From positions 1 to 64,000 of the forward strand of contig NZ_KB905706.1 of assembly GCF_000380985.1 (NCBI RefSeq): DNA of 64,000 nt. The letters are read 5' to 3'. This stretch comes from Proteiniphilum acetatigenes DSM 18083 (lineage in GTDB: Bacteria > Bacteroidota > Bacteroidia > Bacteroidales > Dysgonomonadaceae). This document shows, in pieces, positions 9,461 to 18,449 of this stretch. A model generated the notes under the pieces. That model was not told where the DNA came from. It ran no database searches and saw nothing but the letters and a program-made list of their open reading frames with translations. Each line of letters starts with the position of its first letter. Positions within the stretch are counted from its first letter, which is position 1. The position numbers and the translations under genes were made by a program.

Positions 9461-10672
9461 ATGACACGACTTACTATTATTATCATTACATTAGCGTGCT
9501 TGTATATCACGGGATGTGGCAATAAAGATGAATCACCAAAAAAATTCATTCTTATAAATGGTGTGAGTGGCACACAGGAATCATTTCAGGAAATTAAAAA
9601 AACGTTTGAGACAGACAAAAAAAATGATATTGCTGTTGGCATTGGCTTTATAGTTTCTTACCTGCATTATAAACCTGCCGAAGCCGAGTCGAAATTAATA
9701 AACTATCTTTCACTTTCCGAGCAATTTGAATTGCCTGTGATTATTCAATTGGATGGAGAACAGTGGTGGGAGTACCGCTCTGATTTATGGAATTGGTGGG
9801 ATGAAAATATACCGGGTTATAACCAGGAAAACAAAAAAAATGTAGAATGGTTCAACTGGAGCCCGGATTCAGCAATGAAGATCGGCTGGCGCAATTGGGG
9901 CCGCCAACTCCGTGTTCGTCCTGCTCCCAACCTGATGAGTACGGTGTACCGTGAATCCTGTCATGCGGGAATGGGAAGATTAGTGCCCATTATTGTAAAC
10001 TGGTGGAAAAATCTTCCCGAAGAAAAGAAATACCTGTTTGTGGGAGTCAAAGTGGGATGGGAAAGTTCCATAGGAGTGAATACATGGTACTATCCGAATG
10101 GAAATGCATTGCTTGACAAACCGGAACCAAATGATCCGGATTATGGAATAAACATGGACTTCCTGCCAGACCGCGGTGTAAAAACTATTGGTTATGCCGC
10201 TGTTAGTACGCTCGGATTGGCCGTTTCAGGTCAATTACAGGAAGAAGACATCACAAAAGTGGTCCGGATACACCTCGAAGATTTGAGCAAATTCCTTGTA
10301 GATAATGAGATTCCAAGGGAGAAGATATTCACCCATTGTGGGGGATGGAGCCAGGGCGAGACATTATATTCGGCAGCTGTAAATCAATACTCTTGTCCGG
10401 GATGGAGCTTTTATGATCATGCTGCAAACCCAAAAAATGACGTTATGGCTATGAAGGCGCTCGAGTCAAGCGATGCGCCTTATTGGGGAGCCGTCGAATG
10501 GTTGTATGTGGGAGAGCGTTCAGAAGCAGATTGGGAGAATGCGCTACAGAATACACTGATCGACAATAGGGTGAGGTACATGTGTATTTATAATTGGAAT
10601 GACATTAAAAATAATCAGAATGCCATATCTGCTATACATATGATCACAAAAAATGAAATAGTATCTTCTTAA
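9461..10672 (+). CDS. Lipoprotein of unknown function, possible TIM-barrel glycosidase
   Basis: A 403-residue protein when started at 9461; an earlier ATG at 9428 would add 11 residues before the signal. The leader MTRLTIIIITLACLYITGC places the lipidation site at Cys19. The mature part is rich in Trp and acidic residues (IQLDGEQWWEYRSDLWNWW, then FNWSPDSAMKIGWRNWG). Later segments such as KIFTHCGGWSQGE and GAVEWLYVGE, with conserved-looking glutamates at strand ends, are suggestive of a TIM-barrel hydrolase. I cannot assign a family. Its place between the SusCD genes and GH92 suggests a role in degrading the same glycan. Confidence 0.75.
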   Translation: MTRLTIIIITLACLYITGCGNKDESPKKFILINGVSGTQESFQEIKKTFETDKKNDIAVGIGFIVSYLHYKPAEAESKLINYLSLSEQFELPVIIQLDGEQWWEYRSDLWNWWDENIPGYNQENKKNVEWFNWSPDSAMKIGWRNWGRQLRVRPAPNLMSTVYRESCHAGMGRLVPIIVNWWKNLPEEKKYLFVGVKVGWESSIGVNTWYYPNGNALLDKPEPNDPDYGINMDFLPDRGVKTIGYAAVSTLGLAVSGQLQEEDITKVVRIHLEDLSKFLVDNEIPREKIFTHCGGWSQGETLYSAAVNQYSCPGWSFYDHAANPKNDVMAMKALESSDAPYWGAVEWLYVGERSEADWENALQNTLIDNRVRYMCIYNWNDIKNNQNAISAIHMITKNEIVSS

Positions 10673-10725
10673 TTTTTGACTGCATAATTACCTGTATCAT
10701 AAACAATGGATAAAATAATATAAAG

Positions 10726-12999
10726 ATGAGAAATAAAGTTATAGTTCTTGATATTATATTTGTTATTTTGATGTTCTCTAATAGTTTCGCCCAAAATAAT
10801 GAATATGATTACGCCAAACATGCCGATCCATTTTGGGGTGCTGCCGAAGATTGGTGGACAGGAGGACATACATTTGCCGGTGCAGCAATGCCATTTGGGA
10901 TGGTCAAACTTGGTCCGGACTGTAATAATAAAAATACCAATTCAGGATACGACAGAAATGGGAAAATACACGGATTCAGCCACACGCATGCCTCTGGAGC
11001 AGGAGGAAATCCAAAATATGGTAATATCCTGGTAATGGCAACCCGCGGTGAAATTGATGTATATAACTATGGATCTGAAAGAATAAATGAATTGGCAGAA
11101 CCCGGTTTTTTTTCAGTCGACTATACAGATTATAATATCAATGCTGAATTCACAGTCACTCATAGTGTAGGATTTCATAGATATCGATTTAATGAAGGAG
11201 GGCAATCAAATATCTTGTTTGACCTTGGGAGTTACCTGACATGGGTAGACGATGACTGGACCCAGGAGTTTGTAGGTTCCGGAATCCAGATTATCTCGGA
11301 CACGGAAATTCAGGGTTACTCCCGGATACGCAAAGGTTGGGGAAATGGGGACGCATATACAGTTTACTTTTATGCCGTTTTGGATACTCCAGCACAAAAA
11401 GCAGGCACATGGAAATCAGGTAAAATCAATCCGAAGTCAAACAGCGAGGCGGATACAGGGGATCCTGTTGGAGGATATTTTTCTTTCGATGCGGAAAAAG
11501 GACAAGTTATCAGTGTAAAAGTCGGAATATCGTTCCTCGGAGTTGAAAAGGCAAAAAGTAATATTTCCAAAGAAATAGACCATTGGAATTTTTCTAAAAT
11601 AAAGGATGATGCCTATAATGCATGGAATAAAGAACTTGGTAAAATCAAAATTCAACAAGCCAACAAGGACTATTTGGAAATTTTCTATTCAGCATTATAC
11701 CATGCATTTTTACAACCGACCGACCGTACAGGAGAGAACCCAAAATGGAATTCCGATAAACCATATTATGATGATTTTTATTGTATCTGGGATACTTTCA
11801 GGGCAACCCACCCTCTCATCCTGCTGATAAATCCTGAACGTCAGGCTGGTATGATCAACGCACTTCTTGATATCTATAAAAATGAAGGTTACATGCCCGA
11901 TGCAAGAAGTGGAAATTCTACCGGGATAACACAAGGGGGTAGCAATTCGGATGTATTGATTGCCGATGCTTTTGTAAAGGGATTAAAAGGGATTGATTAT
12001 AGTGTGGGATTAAATGCAATGATAAAAAATGCAGAAGTTCCTCCTGGTGGTAATGAAGATAAATATGGTCGCGCAGGAATACCTGATTATAATTCATTGG
12101 GATACCTTGCGCCGGAACACAAGCGGGCTGGTAGCCGGACCATGGAGTATGCTTTTAATGATTATTGTATTGCAGTGGTTGCTGATGGGCTGGGGAAAAA
12201 GTCGGTTGCGGATAAATATCTCAGGAGATCAGATAACTGGAAGAATTTATGGAATACATTTGTTGAGGACGAGGGCGCGAAAGGGTTCATTATACCAAGA
12301 GATCGTGATGGATCATGGCAATTGGACTGGGATCTACATCATGTAGGCAGCCTGGATGATTGGCTTTATGAAGGCAATTCATGGGAATATTCTTTTTATG
12401 TCCCTCATAATATTGCAGAATTAATTCATTATTGTGGTGGAACAGAAAGGTTTGAACAACGATTGGATACCTTTTTTACAAAGAAGTCCGTTAGCACCAA
12501 TCCTCATACCTCCGGTTATTATAATGTAAGCAACGAGCCCAGTTTTCTAACGCCATTATTGTATAATTATATTGGCAAACAATGGAAATCTTCAAGGATG
12601 ATTCATAGAATTCTGCGTGAAAACTACACTACCGGAATTGATGGATTACCTGGAAATGATGATTCAGGCAGTATGTCCGCATGGTACGTTTTCCATACTC
12701 TTGGGTTTTATCCGGTTGCTGGAACGGACGTGTATTTAATCTCGTCACCCAAAAATCAAAAATCAGAAATCATCATCTCCGATAATAAGAAAATCATCAT
12801 AAATGCAGAAGGGGTGAATGATAAAAATATTTACATACAATCCTGTAACCTGAATGGAAAGCCTTATAACAGAAGCTGGTTTCGCCATTCAGATATTATA
12901 GATGGGGCGGTTATTGATTTTATCATGGGAGACAAACCTTCAAAATGGTCAATGGATGGAGAATTGCCCTCTCTTTATCTTATCAATATCAGATTGTGA
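10726..12999 (+). CDS. GH92 alpha-mannosidase, secreted
   Basis: A 757-residue protein with a Sec signal peptide (cleavage near SNSFAQ) and no lipobox, so probably periplasmic. The N-terminal beta-sandwich domain has PFWGAAEDWWTGGHTFAGA, MPFGMVKLGPD and GFSHTHASGAG. The catalytic (alpha/alpha)6 domain carries SNEPSF near residue 602 and GNDDSGSMSAWYVF near 643, followed by LGFYPVAGTDVYL. These are GH92 hallmarks containing the proposed catalytic Glu and Asp residues. GH92 enzymes are calcium-dependent exo-mannosidases acting on alpha-linked mannose of mannans and N-glycans. It follows the PUL 1 genes in the same direction. A second GH92 protein is encoded at 41355-43589. Confidence 0.93.
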   Translation: MRNKVIVLDIIFVILMFSNSFAQNNEYDYAKHADPFWGAAEDWWTGGHTFAGAAMPFGMVKLGPDCNNKNTNSGYDRNGKIHGFSHTHASGAGGNPKYGNILVMATRGEIDVYNYGSERINELAEPGFFSVDYTDYNINAEFTVTHSVGFHRYRFNEGGQSNILFDLGSYLTWVDDDWTQEFVGSGIQIISDTEIQGYSRIRKGWGNGDAYTVYFYAVLDTPAQKAGTWKSGKINPKSNSEADTGDPVGGYFSFDAEKGQVISVKVGISFLGVEKAKSNISKEIDHWNFSKIKDDAYNAWNKELGKIKIQQANKDYLEIFYSALYHAFLQPTDRTGENPKWNSDKPYYDDFYCIWDTFRATHPLILLINPERQAGMINALLDIYKNEGYMPDARSGNSTGITQGGSNSDVLIADAFVKGLKGIDYSVGLNAMIKNAEVPPGGNEDKYGRAGIPDYNSLGYLAPEHKRAGSRTMEYAFNDYCIAVVADGLGKKSVADKYLRRSDNWKNLWNTFVEDEGAKGFIIPRDRDGSWQLDWDLHHVGSLDDWLYEGNSWEYSFYVPHNIAELIHYCGGTERFEQRLDTFFTKKSVSTNPHTSGYYNVSNEPSFLTPLLYNYIGKQWKSSRMIHRILRENYTTGIDGLPGNDDSGSMSAWYVFHTLGFYPVAGTDVYLISSPKNQKSEIIISDNKKIIINAEGVNDKNIYIQSCNLNGKPYNRSWFRHSDIIDGAVIDFIMGDKPSKWSMDGELPSLYLINIRL

Positions 13000-13055
13000 G
13001 CCCGGCTCCATTCTAAAGCTTAAAGCACGAAAAAACAAAGAAAGCAAAATAAATT

Positions 13056-14363
13056 ATGGAAAAGACCTGGCGCTGGTTTGGCAGAAAAGATATAACTATA
13101 CTCGATAGGTTCCGTCAGATAGGAGTAGAAGGAATAACTTGCCTGTGTATACTGGTTGTGATGTGTAGTAATGGTAGCGGGAATGATCAAAAATCAGGAT
13201 ATATATTTGATGGAGCAGGAATAACCAGGAAAAATCTTGAAAACTATCTCGACAGGGCTGTTACAATGGCGGAATTTTTAACCGTAGACCCTTTTTGTAA
13301 CGACGCAACTTATCCCGATAAGGAACGGGATATAAAATTGATACAAAATATGGGTGCCAAATTTATTGGACGATCAATTTATCGTTGGGGCGACGAAGAA
13401 GCATTGAATAATCCTGATTTTTTGGATAACGCGAAAATCCTGGCAGCAAAAGTGCACAAAAATGATCCTGATGTTATTTTCCAGGCAGCACTTTTTGAAG
13501 CGGTAAGTGTCGGGGTAAACAATATCAGGATCCCTGAATGGGTTTTTGCTGAATTGGGTATGCCTGCCGAACAGCGTAATTTTCACTACGATGATATGTT
13601 GAACCTGAATGGAAAATTTGTTGGGTTTTGGAACGAAAAGACAAGCGTTCCCGATATAACCAGAACAGAAACACAATTATGGTTTATGTTTTTAGCCGGC
13701 TGTTATATAAATATAGGTTGTGAAGCCCTTCATCTGGGACAAATTGCCCTGATAGGTATGGAAGACCAGAATTACGAACACTGGACGAAAGTGCTTGATA
13801 AAATACGGAGTTATGCCGGAAAACATGCCCGCAGAAACTGGGTATTGCTCGATGCGCATACACCCTTTGGCGGGATGGTCGTTGAGGGAAAAAGCCTGTT
13901 GGATTTCAACTCTTTCCCTCTGCGGATGAAGGAAATCCCGGAAAAACCGCAACATTGCATTTTAGAAAAAGGATATAGAGACTCTTTCTTTGTCCGTAGT
14001 GAAGGAAGTATTACACCTTCCGGATGGTATTGCGAATCGCTGCCCTATCTAGTAGAGTTTGATAATTTCGGAGTGAGTGATACCCCGGGACAGGCAACCG
14101 TCGATTCTCATTTTGTGTGGGGATATGATGAAATTACATGGTTTTGTCTTCAGAGCGAAGCATATCAAAAAGATTGGTTGTGTTACGCCTATAACTGGAT
14201 ACGAGAAAACGATCCCAATGGATTCCTGCAGATGCCCGTATGCCGGATCATGGTTCCCGGAAGCGGTCAACCTGTCAGAAAATGCCATGCCAATACACGT
14301 ACACCGGATTTTCCCCAGGGGATGAACTTGGAGGAAACAATGAAAGAGATATGGCTGCAATGA
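13056..14363 (+). CDS. Lipoprotein of unknown function, possible glycoside hydrolase
   Basis: A 435-residue protein not recognised as a named family. A charged 27-residue segment precedes a hydrophobic stretch ending in VVMC (Cys37), so it may be a lipoprotein with an unusually long n-region or may start further in. The mature part has WFMFLAGCYINIGCEALHLG, NWVLLDAHTPFGGMV and GWYCESLPYLVEFDNFG. These patterns could be the core of a TIM-barrel enzyme. It lies 56 bases downstream of GH92 and converges with the next gene, 14 bases away. A glycan-degrading role is suggested only by position. Confidence 0.7.
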   Translation: MEKTWRWFGRKDITILDRFRQIGVEGITCLCILVVMCSNGSGNDQKSGYIFDGAGITRKNLENYLDRAVTMAEFLTVDPFCNDATYPDKERDIKLIQNMGAKFIGRSIYRWGDEEALNNPDFLDNAKILAAKVHKNDPDVIFQAALFEAVSVGVNNIRIPEWVFAELGMPAEQRNFHYDDMLNLNGKFVGFWNEKTSVPDITRTETQLWFMFLAGCYINIGCEALHLGQIALIGMEDQNYEHWTKVLDKIRSYAGKHARRNWVLLDAHTPFGGMVVEGKSLLDFNSFPLRMKEIPEKPQHCILEKGYRDSFFVRSEGSITPSGWYCESLPYLVEFDNFGVSDTPGQATVDSHFVWGYDEITWFCLQSEAYQKDWLCYAYNWIRENDPNGFLQMPVCRIMVPGSGQPVRKCHANTRTPDFPQGMNLEETMKEIWLQ

Positions 14364-14377
14364 TATTTACATTACTT

Positions 14378-15511
14378 TTATGAGACATTCTCCGGATCCG
14401 GTTGTTGCGGGACTTCATTCAGCACCATCTCATAAGTAATCCAGATAAAATACGGGATGGTTGCCCTCACGTCGTTCCACGCCTGTTCCACGTCGCTCGT
14501 ATTCATGCAATAGCTGACCAGGAACATTCCGTCCCGCTCGTACTGCGGATGTGCCATGGCATTGTATGCAAACAATCTTTCGTCTTCGATCGGCTCCGGC
14601 ACAGTGTAGATCAGCTTCTTATTACGCCAGGGACCCGTCGGGCTGTCGGAAATGAATGTGTATATTTCTCTTACCATCCTTCCCTGAACCAACAAAATAA
14701 ATTTATCTTGATAGGGAAAAACGCTGAACTGGGAACTCACGCCCACGTCGATTCCTTCGAGTGGTCGTGTAGCCTCCGGATCTCCGCTCCAGTCCGTTCC
14801 GTCGAAATATTCCCATTCCTGTAATTTGTCGTCGACCAATTTCGCCCGTGCGGCATGCAGGGTTGCGGAAAAACCTTCCACGTGATTGCCGTAGCAATAA
14901 TAATAGCCCTCGTGTTCATGAAAGCCGAATCCAAGATTGACGCCGTTGACCTTATAGGAATCCACCGGCTCGTCGTCTATAAGGGTGTAATCGGGAAGGC
15001 GCAGGCGGAAATAACGTATCTGGTTAGCACGGAATCCCCACATACCCGGCTTTTCGAAAACGATCTGCGTCATCAGCACGTGGAGAATATTGTTTTTAAC
15101 AAATCCGTGGTGCGGCCAGTAAACGGTATTATGCCCGTCCACTTTCTCACTGACCACGACCGGGGCAGGGCTCTCCGGCGTGCCGGTATGAATGGTCCGG
15201 GACTTTTCGCCGTCCAGTTCCACGATCAGGTTACCGAATACCATCCGGGACTTTTCCCTATCGCGTTTCCCGTCTACGATCCTTCCCATGAAAGAATCCC
15301 CGAAAAGCCAGAGGCTCTTGTCTTTTTTAATCGGAACGGAAATCGCACCGTCTCCTCCCGACCATACGCCCGAGCCATCGCCGGGAATCAGCATTTTTAT
15401 CATCGTCGTATCCACAACGACGTCGCGGGGGTCGGAGGACTTTTTCACATCCCGGCACATAGAAAAATACACTACCAGAGGCAACAGAAACAGGATAAAT
15501 TTCATTTTCAT
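14378..15511 (-). CDS. Lipoprotein with predicted five-bladed beta-propeller (DUF4185/DUF5005-like)
   Basis: The open frame reaches 15658, but the signal peptide begins at the ATG at 15511 (MKMKFILFLLPLVVYFSMC), giving 377 residues. Propeller-like repeats are visible: LWLFGDSFMGR, YYYCYGNHVEGFS, FILLVQGRMVREIYTF and MFLVSYCMNTSD. The segment around LWLFGDSF resembles DUF4185/DUF5005 proteins, which have folds related to GH43-type propellers. No catalytic triad could be assigned. It is transcribed alone, divergent from the GH140-like gene and convergent with the lipoprotein at 13056-14363. Confidence 0.75.
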   Translation of the reverse strand: MKMKFILFLLPLVVYFSMCRDVKKSSDPRDVVVDTTMIKMLIPGDGSGVWSGGDGAISVPIKKDKSLWLFGDSFMGRIVDGKRDREKSRMVFGNLIVELDGEKSRTIHTGTPESPAPVVVSEKVDGHNTVYWPHHGFVKNNILHVLMTQIVFEKPGMWGFRANQIRYFRLRLPDYTLIDDEPVDSYKVNGVNLGFGFHEHEGYYYCYGNHVEGFSATLHAARAKLVDDKLQEWEYFDGTDWSGDPEATRPLEGIDVGVSSQFSVFPYQDKFILLVQGRMVREIYTFISDSPTGPWRNKKLIYTVPEPIEDERLFAYNAMAHPQYERDGMFLVSYCMNTSDVEQAWNDVRATIPYFIWITYEMVLNEVPQQPDPENVS

Positions 15512-15630
15512 ATGCAGTAACCTTTTTAATGGAACGATTTGATAGACATAACCTGAATTATTCAACTTTTCTATGGGTGAAAATACATCAAAACAAGCAG
15601 AAAACCTATTATTTATTAGAAAAATCATGT

Positions 15631-15638
15631 ATATTTGT
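15631..15638 (+). promoter_or_regulatory. Candidate -7 element for the GH140-like gene
   Basis: TATATTTG fits the Bacteroidota -7 consensus TAnnTTTG and lies 67 bases upstream of the start codon at 15705. No good TTTG -33 element is visible at the usual distance, so support is modest. Confidence 0.35.
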
Positions 15639-15704
15639 TCTGCAGCATATTTTTGCAACTTAAGACTTAAGGAATAATATATCTATTATCAACAACATAC
15701 AATC

Positions 15705-17099
15705 ATGAACACAAACCATAAGATCAGGGTATTATTTTTTGCTCTTGGATTCATTTTTTCTACGTATATGCTACATGCCCAGGAAGATAAATGGCAAGGG
15801 AAAGCGGTTGATTTTTCTCATGGCAGGTTGGAAGTCCATCCCAGCAAACGGTTCCTTTGCCATGCCGACGGCACGCCATTCTTTTATCTCGGCGATACGG
15901 CATGGGAGTTGTTTCACAGATTGAATGAAACGGAGATAGACACCTACTTTGAGAACCGCAGGGAAAAAGGGTTTAACGTGATCCAGGCAGTGATCCTTGC
16001 TGAATTGAACGGGCTCAACACTCCTAACAAAAACGGTGACAGGCCTCTTCTTGATAACGATCCTCATAAACCTAATGAAGCTTATTTTGCATGGGTCGAT
16101 AAAGTAATACACAAAGCCGCAGAAAAGGGAATGTATATTGGCCTGCTACCTACATGGGGGGATAAAGTGGATATTCAATGGGGAACAGGCCCTGTAATAT
16201 TCGATACCGACAATGCTTATGCTTACGGGCAATATTTGGGAGAACGTTACAAAGATTTCCCCAATATCATCTGGATCAACGGAGGAGATCGCAGTGGTGG
16301 TGGCAGGAACAAAGACATCTGGGACGCTATGGGCAAAGGAATCAAATCGGCAGATAACAATCATCTCATGACCTTCCATCCGATTGGTGCGGAAACATCC
16401 GGAAGTTGGTTTCATGATTACGATTGGCTCGATTTCAATAGTTGTCAGACCGGACATGCCTATTATACCTACGATATCTTTGAAAAGCTGATTACCGGGG
16501 ATTATAACAGACAACCCACTAAACCGGCCATCAATCTGGAACCCTGTTACGAAGATCACCCGGTAAGAGGGCAGCCTGAAGGCGTCGATCTGTGGTTTGA
16601 TGAAAGTAACGTACGACACGCATTGTATTGGAGTTTATTCAGTGGAGCGTTCGGACATACCTACGGTTGTCACCCCATATGGCAGTTCATGGCTCCGGAA
16701 TATGTGCCGGTAGGAGGCGTCCGTAACAACTGGTATGATGTTCTTGACTTGCCGGGCGCCTGGGATCTGATACATGCCCGCAGGTTATTCGAGTCTTATG
16801 ATTTTTTCAGCAGACACCCTGACAACACCATTATCTTAACTGAGCAAACGGACACTAAGGACTTTGCTATCGCAACAAAAGGAGATGGATACGCATTTGT
16901 GTACTTCCCGCATGGAAATAGTCTGGAAGTATCTCTGGAAAAAATTTCCGGAACAAAAAAAATAAAACTTAACTGGTTTAATCCCCGTACAGGTAAAAAA
17001 ACCGGGATAGGTACCAAAGCAGCCAAAGGCTCTTTCGAGGCAAATCCACCGTCATCAGGAAAAAACAATGACTGGATATTAATTATGGAAAGGTACTGA
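15705..17099 (+). CDS. DUF4038 / GH140-like glycoside hydrolase, secreted
   Basis: A 464-residue protein with a Sec signal peptide ending near YMLHAQ. The catalytic TIM barrel begins with RFLCHADGTPFFYLGDTAWE, the hallmark of DUF4038 (apiosidase-like) proteins. IIWINGGD supplies a candidate catalytic Asp195 and PAINLEPCYED a candidate Glu279. The C-terminal 90 residues form a small beta domain (WFNPRTGKKTGIGTKA) as in family members with a putative collagen-binding domain. GH140 includes the apiosidase acting on rhamnogalacturonan II, but many relatives are uncharacterised and the substrate is unproven. It sits between the two convergent PULs, ahead of a terminator. Confidence 0.85.
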   Translation: MNTNHKIRVLFFALGFIFSTYMLHAQEDKWQGKAVDFSHGRLEVHPSKRFLCHADGTPFFYLGDTAWELFHRLNETEIDTYFENRREKGFNVIQAVILAELNGLNTPNKNGDRPLLDNDPHKPNEAYFAWVDKVIHKAAEKGMYIGLLPTWGDKVDIQWGTGPVIFDTDNAYAYGQYLGERYKDFPNIIWINGGDRSGGGRNKDIWDAMGKGIKSADNNHLMTFHPIGAETSGSWFHDYDWLDFNSCQTGHAYYTYDIFEKLITGDYNRQPTKPAINLEPCYEDHPVRGQPEGVDLWFDESNVRHALYWSLFSGAFGHTYGCHPIWQFMAPEYVPVGGVRNNWYDVLDLPGAWDLIHARRLFESYDFFSRHPDNTIILTEQTDTKDFAIATKGDGYAFVYFPHGNSLEVSLEKISGTKKIKLNWFNPRTGKKTGIGTKAAKGSFEANPPSSGKNNDWILIMERY

Positions 17100-17107
17100 T
17101 AGAAATA

Positions 17108-17145
17108 GGGGAGCGGCAGATATACACTCCGCCACTCCCCCTTTT
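17108..17145. terminator. Bidirectional intrinsic terminator
   Basis: GGGGAG and CTCCCC, with further pairing GCGG/CCGC inside, form a strong hairpin. It is followed by CTTTT on the + strand and has A residues in front that give a short U-run on the - strand. It lies between convergent genes, closing both the GH140-like gene and PUL 2. Confidence 0.75.
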
Positions 17146-17163
17146 CAAGTTAAATCCCGGAGT

Positions 17164-18426
17164 TTACAGGTCATCACCCCATAGTGTTATTTCTCCGATA
17201 TTTACACAATTGGATCCCTGCCAATTCTGATTCTTGATGACCAGCCGGATATATCGTACCCGTCCGATCTCTTCATTTACATCATATTCCCAACCGGCAG
17301 CCCATGCTGCAGCCTGATCACTTCCAGGCCTTATGATCTCATGATCTCCCATAAGCTTCCAGTCTTCTTTCCAGGCCTCCGTCTTCCAATAGGTTTCATC
17401 ATCGGAAGCATTTTTCAGTTCATTGGTACCCCAGATCTCAAAATAACGGGGACTATGGCCGGTAAAAGCTCCGGCATCTGTTCTCGGCCAGATACGTAAA
17501 CGGCTGATTTCAGCCAGTACTCCCATATCGAAGGTGAAATGATGCGGGAAATTAAACCCGGCAGCATTCTCTACCGTATGCAGGATATTCGGATTCGTTG
17601 GCGACCCATCCCATATTCGGGAAAGATCACGGCTGTTATTTACCGAAGTATTATCACCTGTTAAAACAATGATTGAAAACTTTGCTTTATTGATTTCTCT
17701 CTCCAATTTAGGCAGCGTATATTCTCTTACAGGAGAATCCAAAGTTTCCAATGCGTTTTCGGGAAGATAGGTTGTAAAAATATTGATTTTATCTCCTGTC
17801 TCGAGTTCTGTTAAAGAAGTTTCCGTATCTGTATTTTCTATACGGACAAACTCTGTGATGCCATCTTTCGTATAAGTTATAGTTGTATACTGAATTTCTC
17901 TGTTTGATATTGGATCCCATGTAATTAACATGCTTCCATCCGTTTGCTTGGCTATAGATGCAACGTTCCTGTTCCTTAACGTTTGTGTGTATGATTCACC
18001 GTAAATCAATACTGCAGCTTGCTGTACCATAGAATAATGACCTTCATTATCTCGTGTGATAAATTCAAAAGTATAATCCCCTTCTCTCAGGTTTTCAAGA
18101 TAATGATTCATCTGAATGGCCCCGCTTTGTGTACGATTTACGTCAATAAGCACAGAATCTGTCCGTTGATTCCAATATATCACTACTTTGGTAATACGCG
18201 GATCCGCATTTATTTCCCATTCAAGCAGGACTTTTTCATAGCCGGGATGAACTTTGATCGAATCTACCACACCCGTATAAATATCTTCACCCCTGTCATA
18301 ATATTCCTGATGAATACTGTTCATATCGTCACAGGCTACCATCATCATGAAAAGAAATACAGGTAAGATAATGAAGGAACGGCCTCTTCTCCCGATATAG
18401 TTTTTTAAAATTATATGTTTATTCAT
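17164..18426 (-). CDS. DUF4998-type lipoprotein with discoidin-like C-terminus, PUL 2
   Basis: A 420-residue lipoprotein with a 34-residue leader ending in FMMMVAC. The N-terminal region (GVVDSIKVHPGYEKVLLEWE, then VVIYWNQRTDSV) parallels the PUL 1 protein at 8195-9343. The C-terminal discoidin-like domain has HHFTFDMGVLAEISRLRIWP and ends INWQGSN-like before VNIGEITLWG. It is the final gene of PUL 2 and lies 19 bases after the terminator region. Expected role: surface glycan binding with SusD and the neighbouring lipoprotein. Confidence 0.8.
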   Translation of the reverse strand: MNKHIILKNYIGRRGRSFIILPVFLFMMMVACDDMNSIHQEYYDRGEDIYTGVVDSIKVHPGYEKVLLEWEINADPRITKVVIYWNQRTDSVLIDVNRTQSGAIQMNHYLENLREGDYTFEFITRDNEGHYSMVQQAAVLIYGESYTQTLRNRNVASIAKQTDGSMLITWDPISNREIQYTTITYTKDGITEFVRIENTDTETSLTELETGDKINIFTTYLPENALETLDSPVREYTLPKLEREINKAKFSIIVLTGDNTSVNNSRDLSRIWDGSPTNPNILHTVENAAGFNFPHHFTFDMGVLAEISRLRIWPRTDAGAFTGHSPRYFEIWGTNELKNASDDETYWKTEAWKEDWKLMGDHEIIRPGSDQAAAWAAGWEYDVNEEIGRVRYIRLVIKNQNWQGSNCVNIGEITLWGDDL

Positions 18427-18449
18427 TTTCTTTCGTGTAATTTAATTAA

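Noticed and set aside
12902-13108. Separate 68-codon gene between GH92 and the following lipoprotein gene
   Set aside because: It overlaps the end of GH92 and the start of the next gene in another frame and shows no motif.
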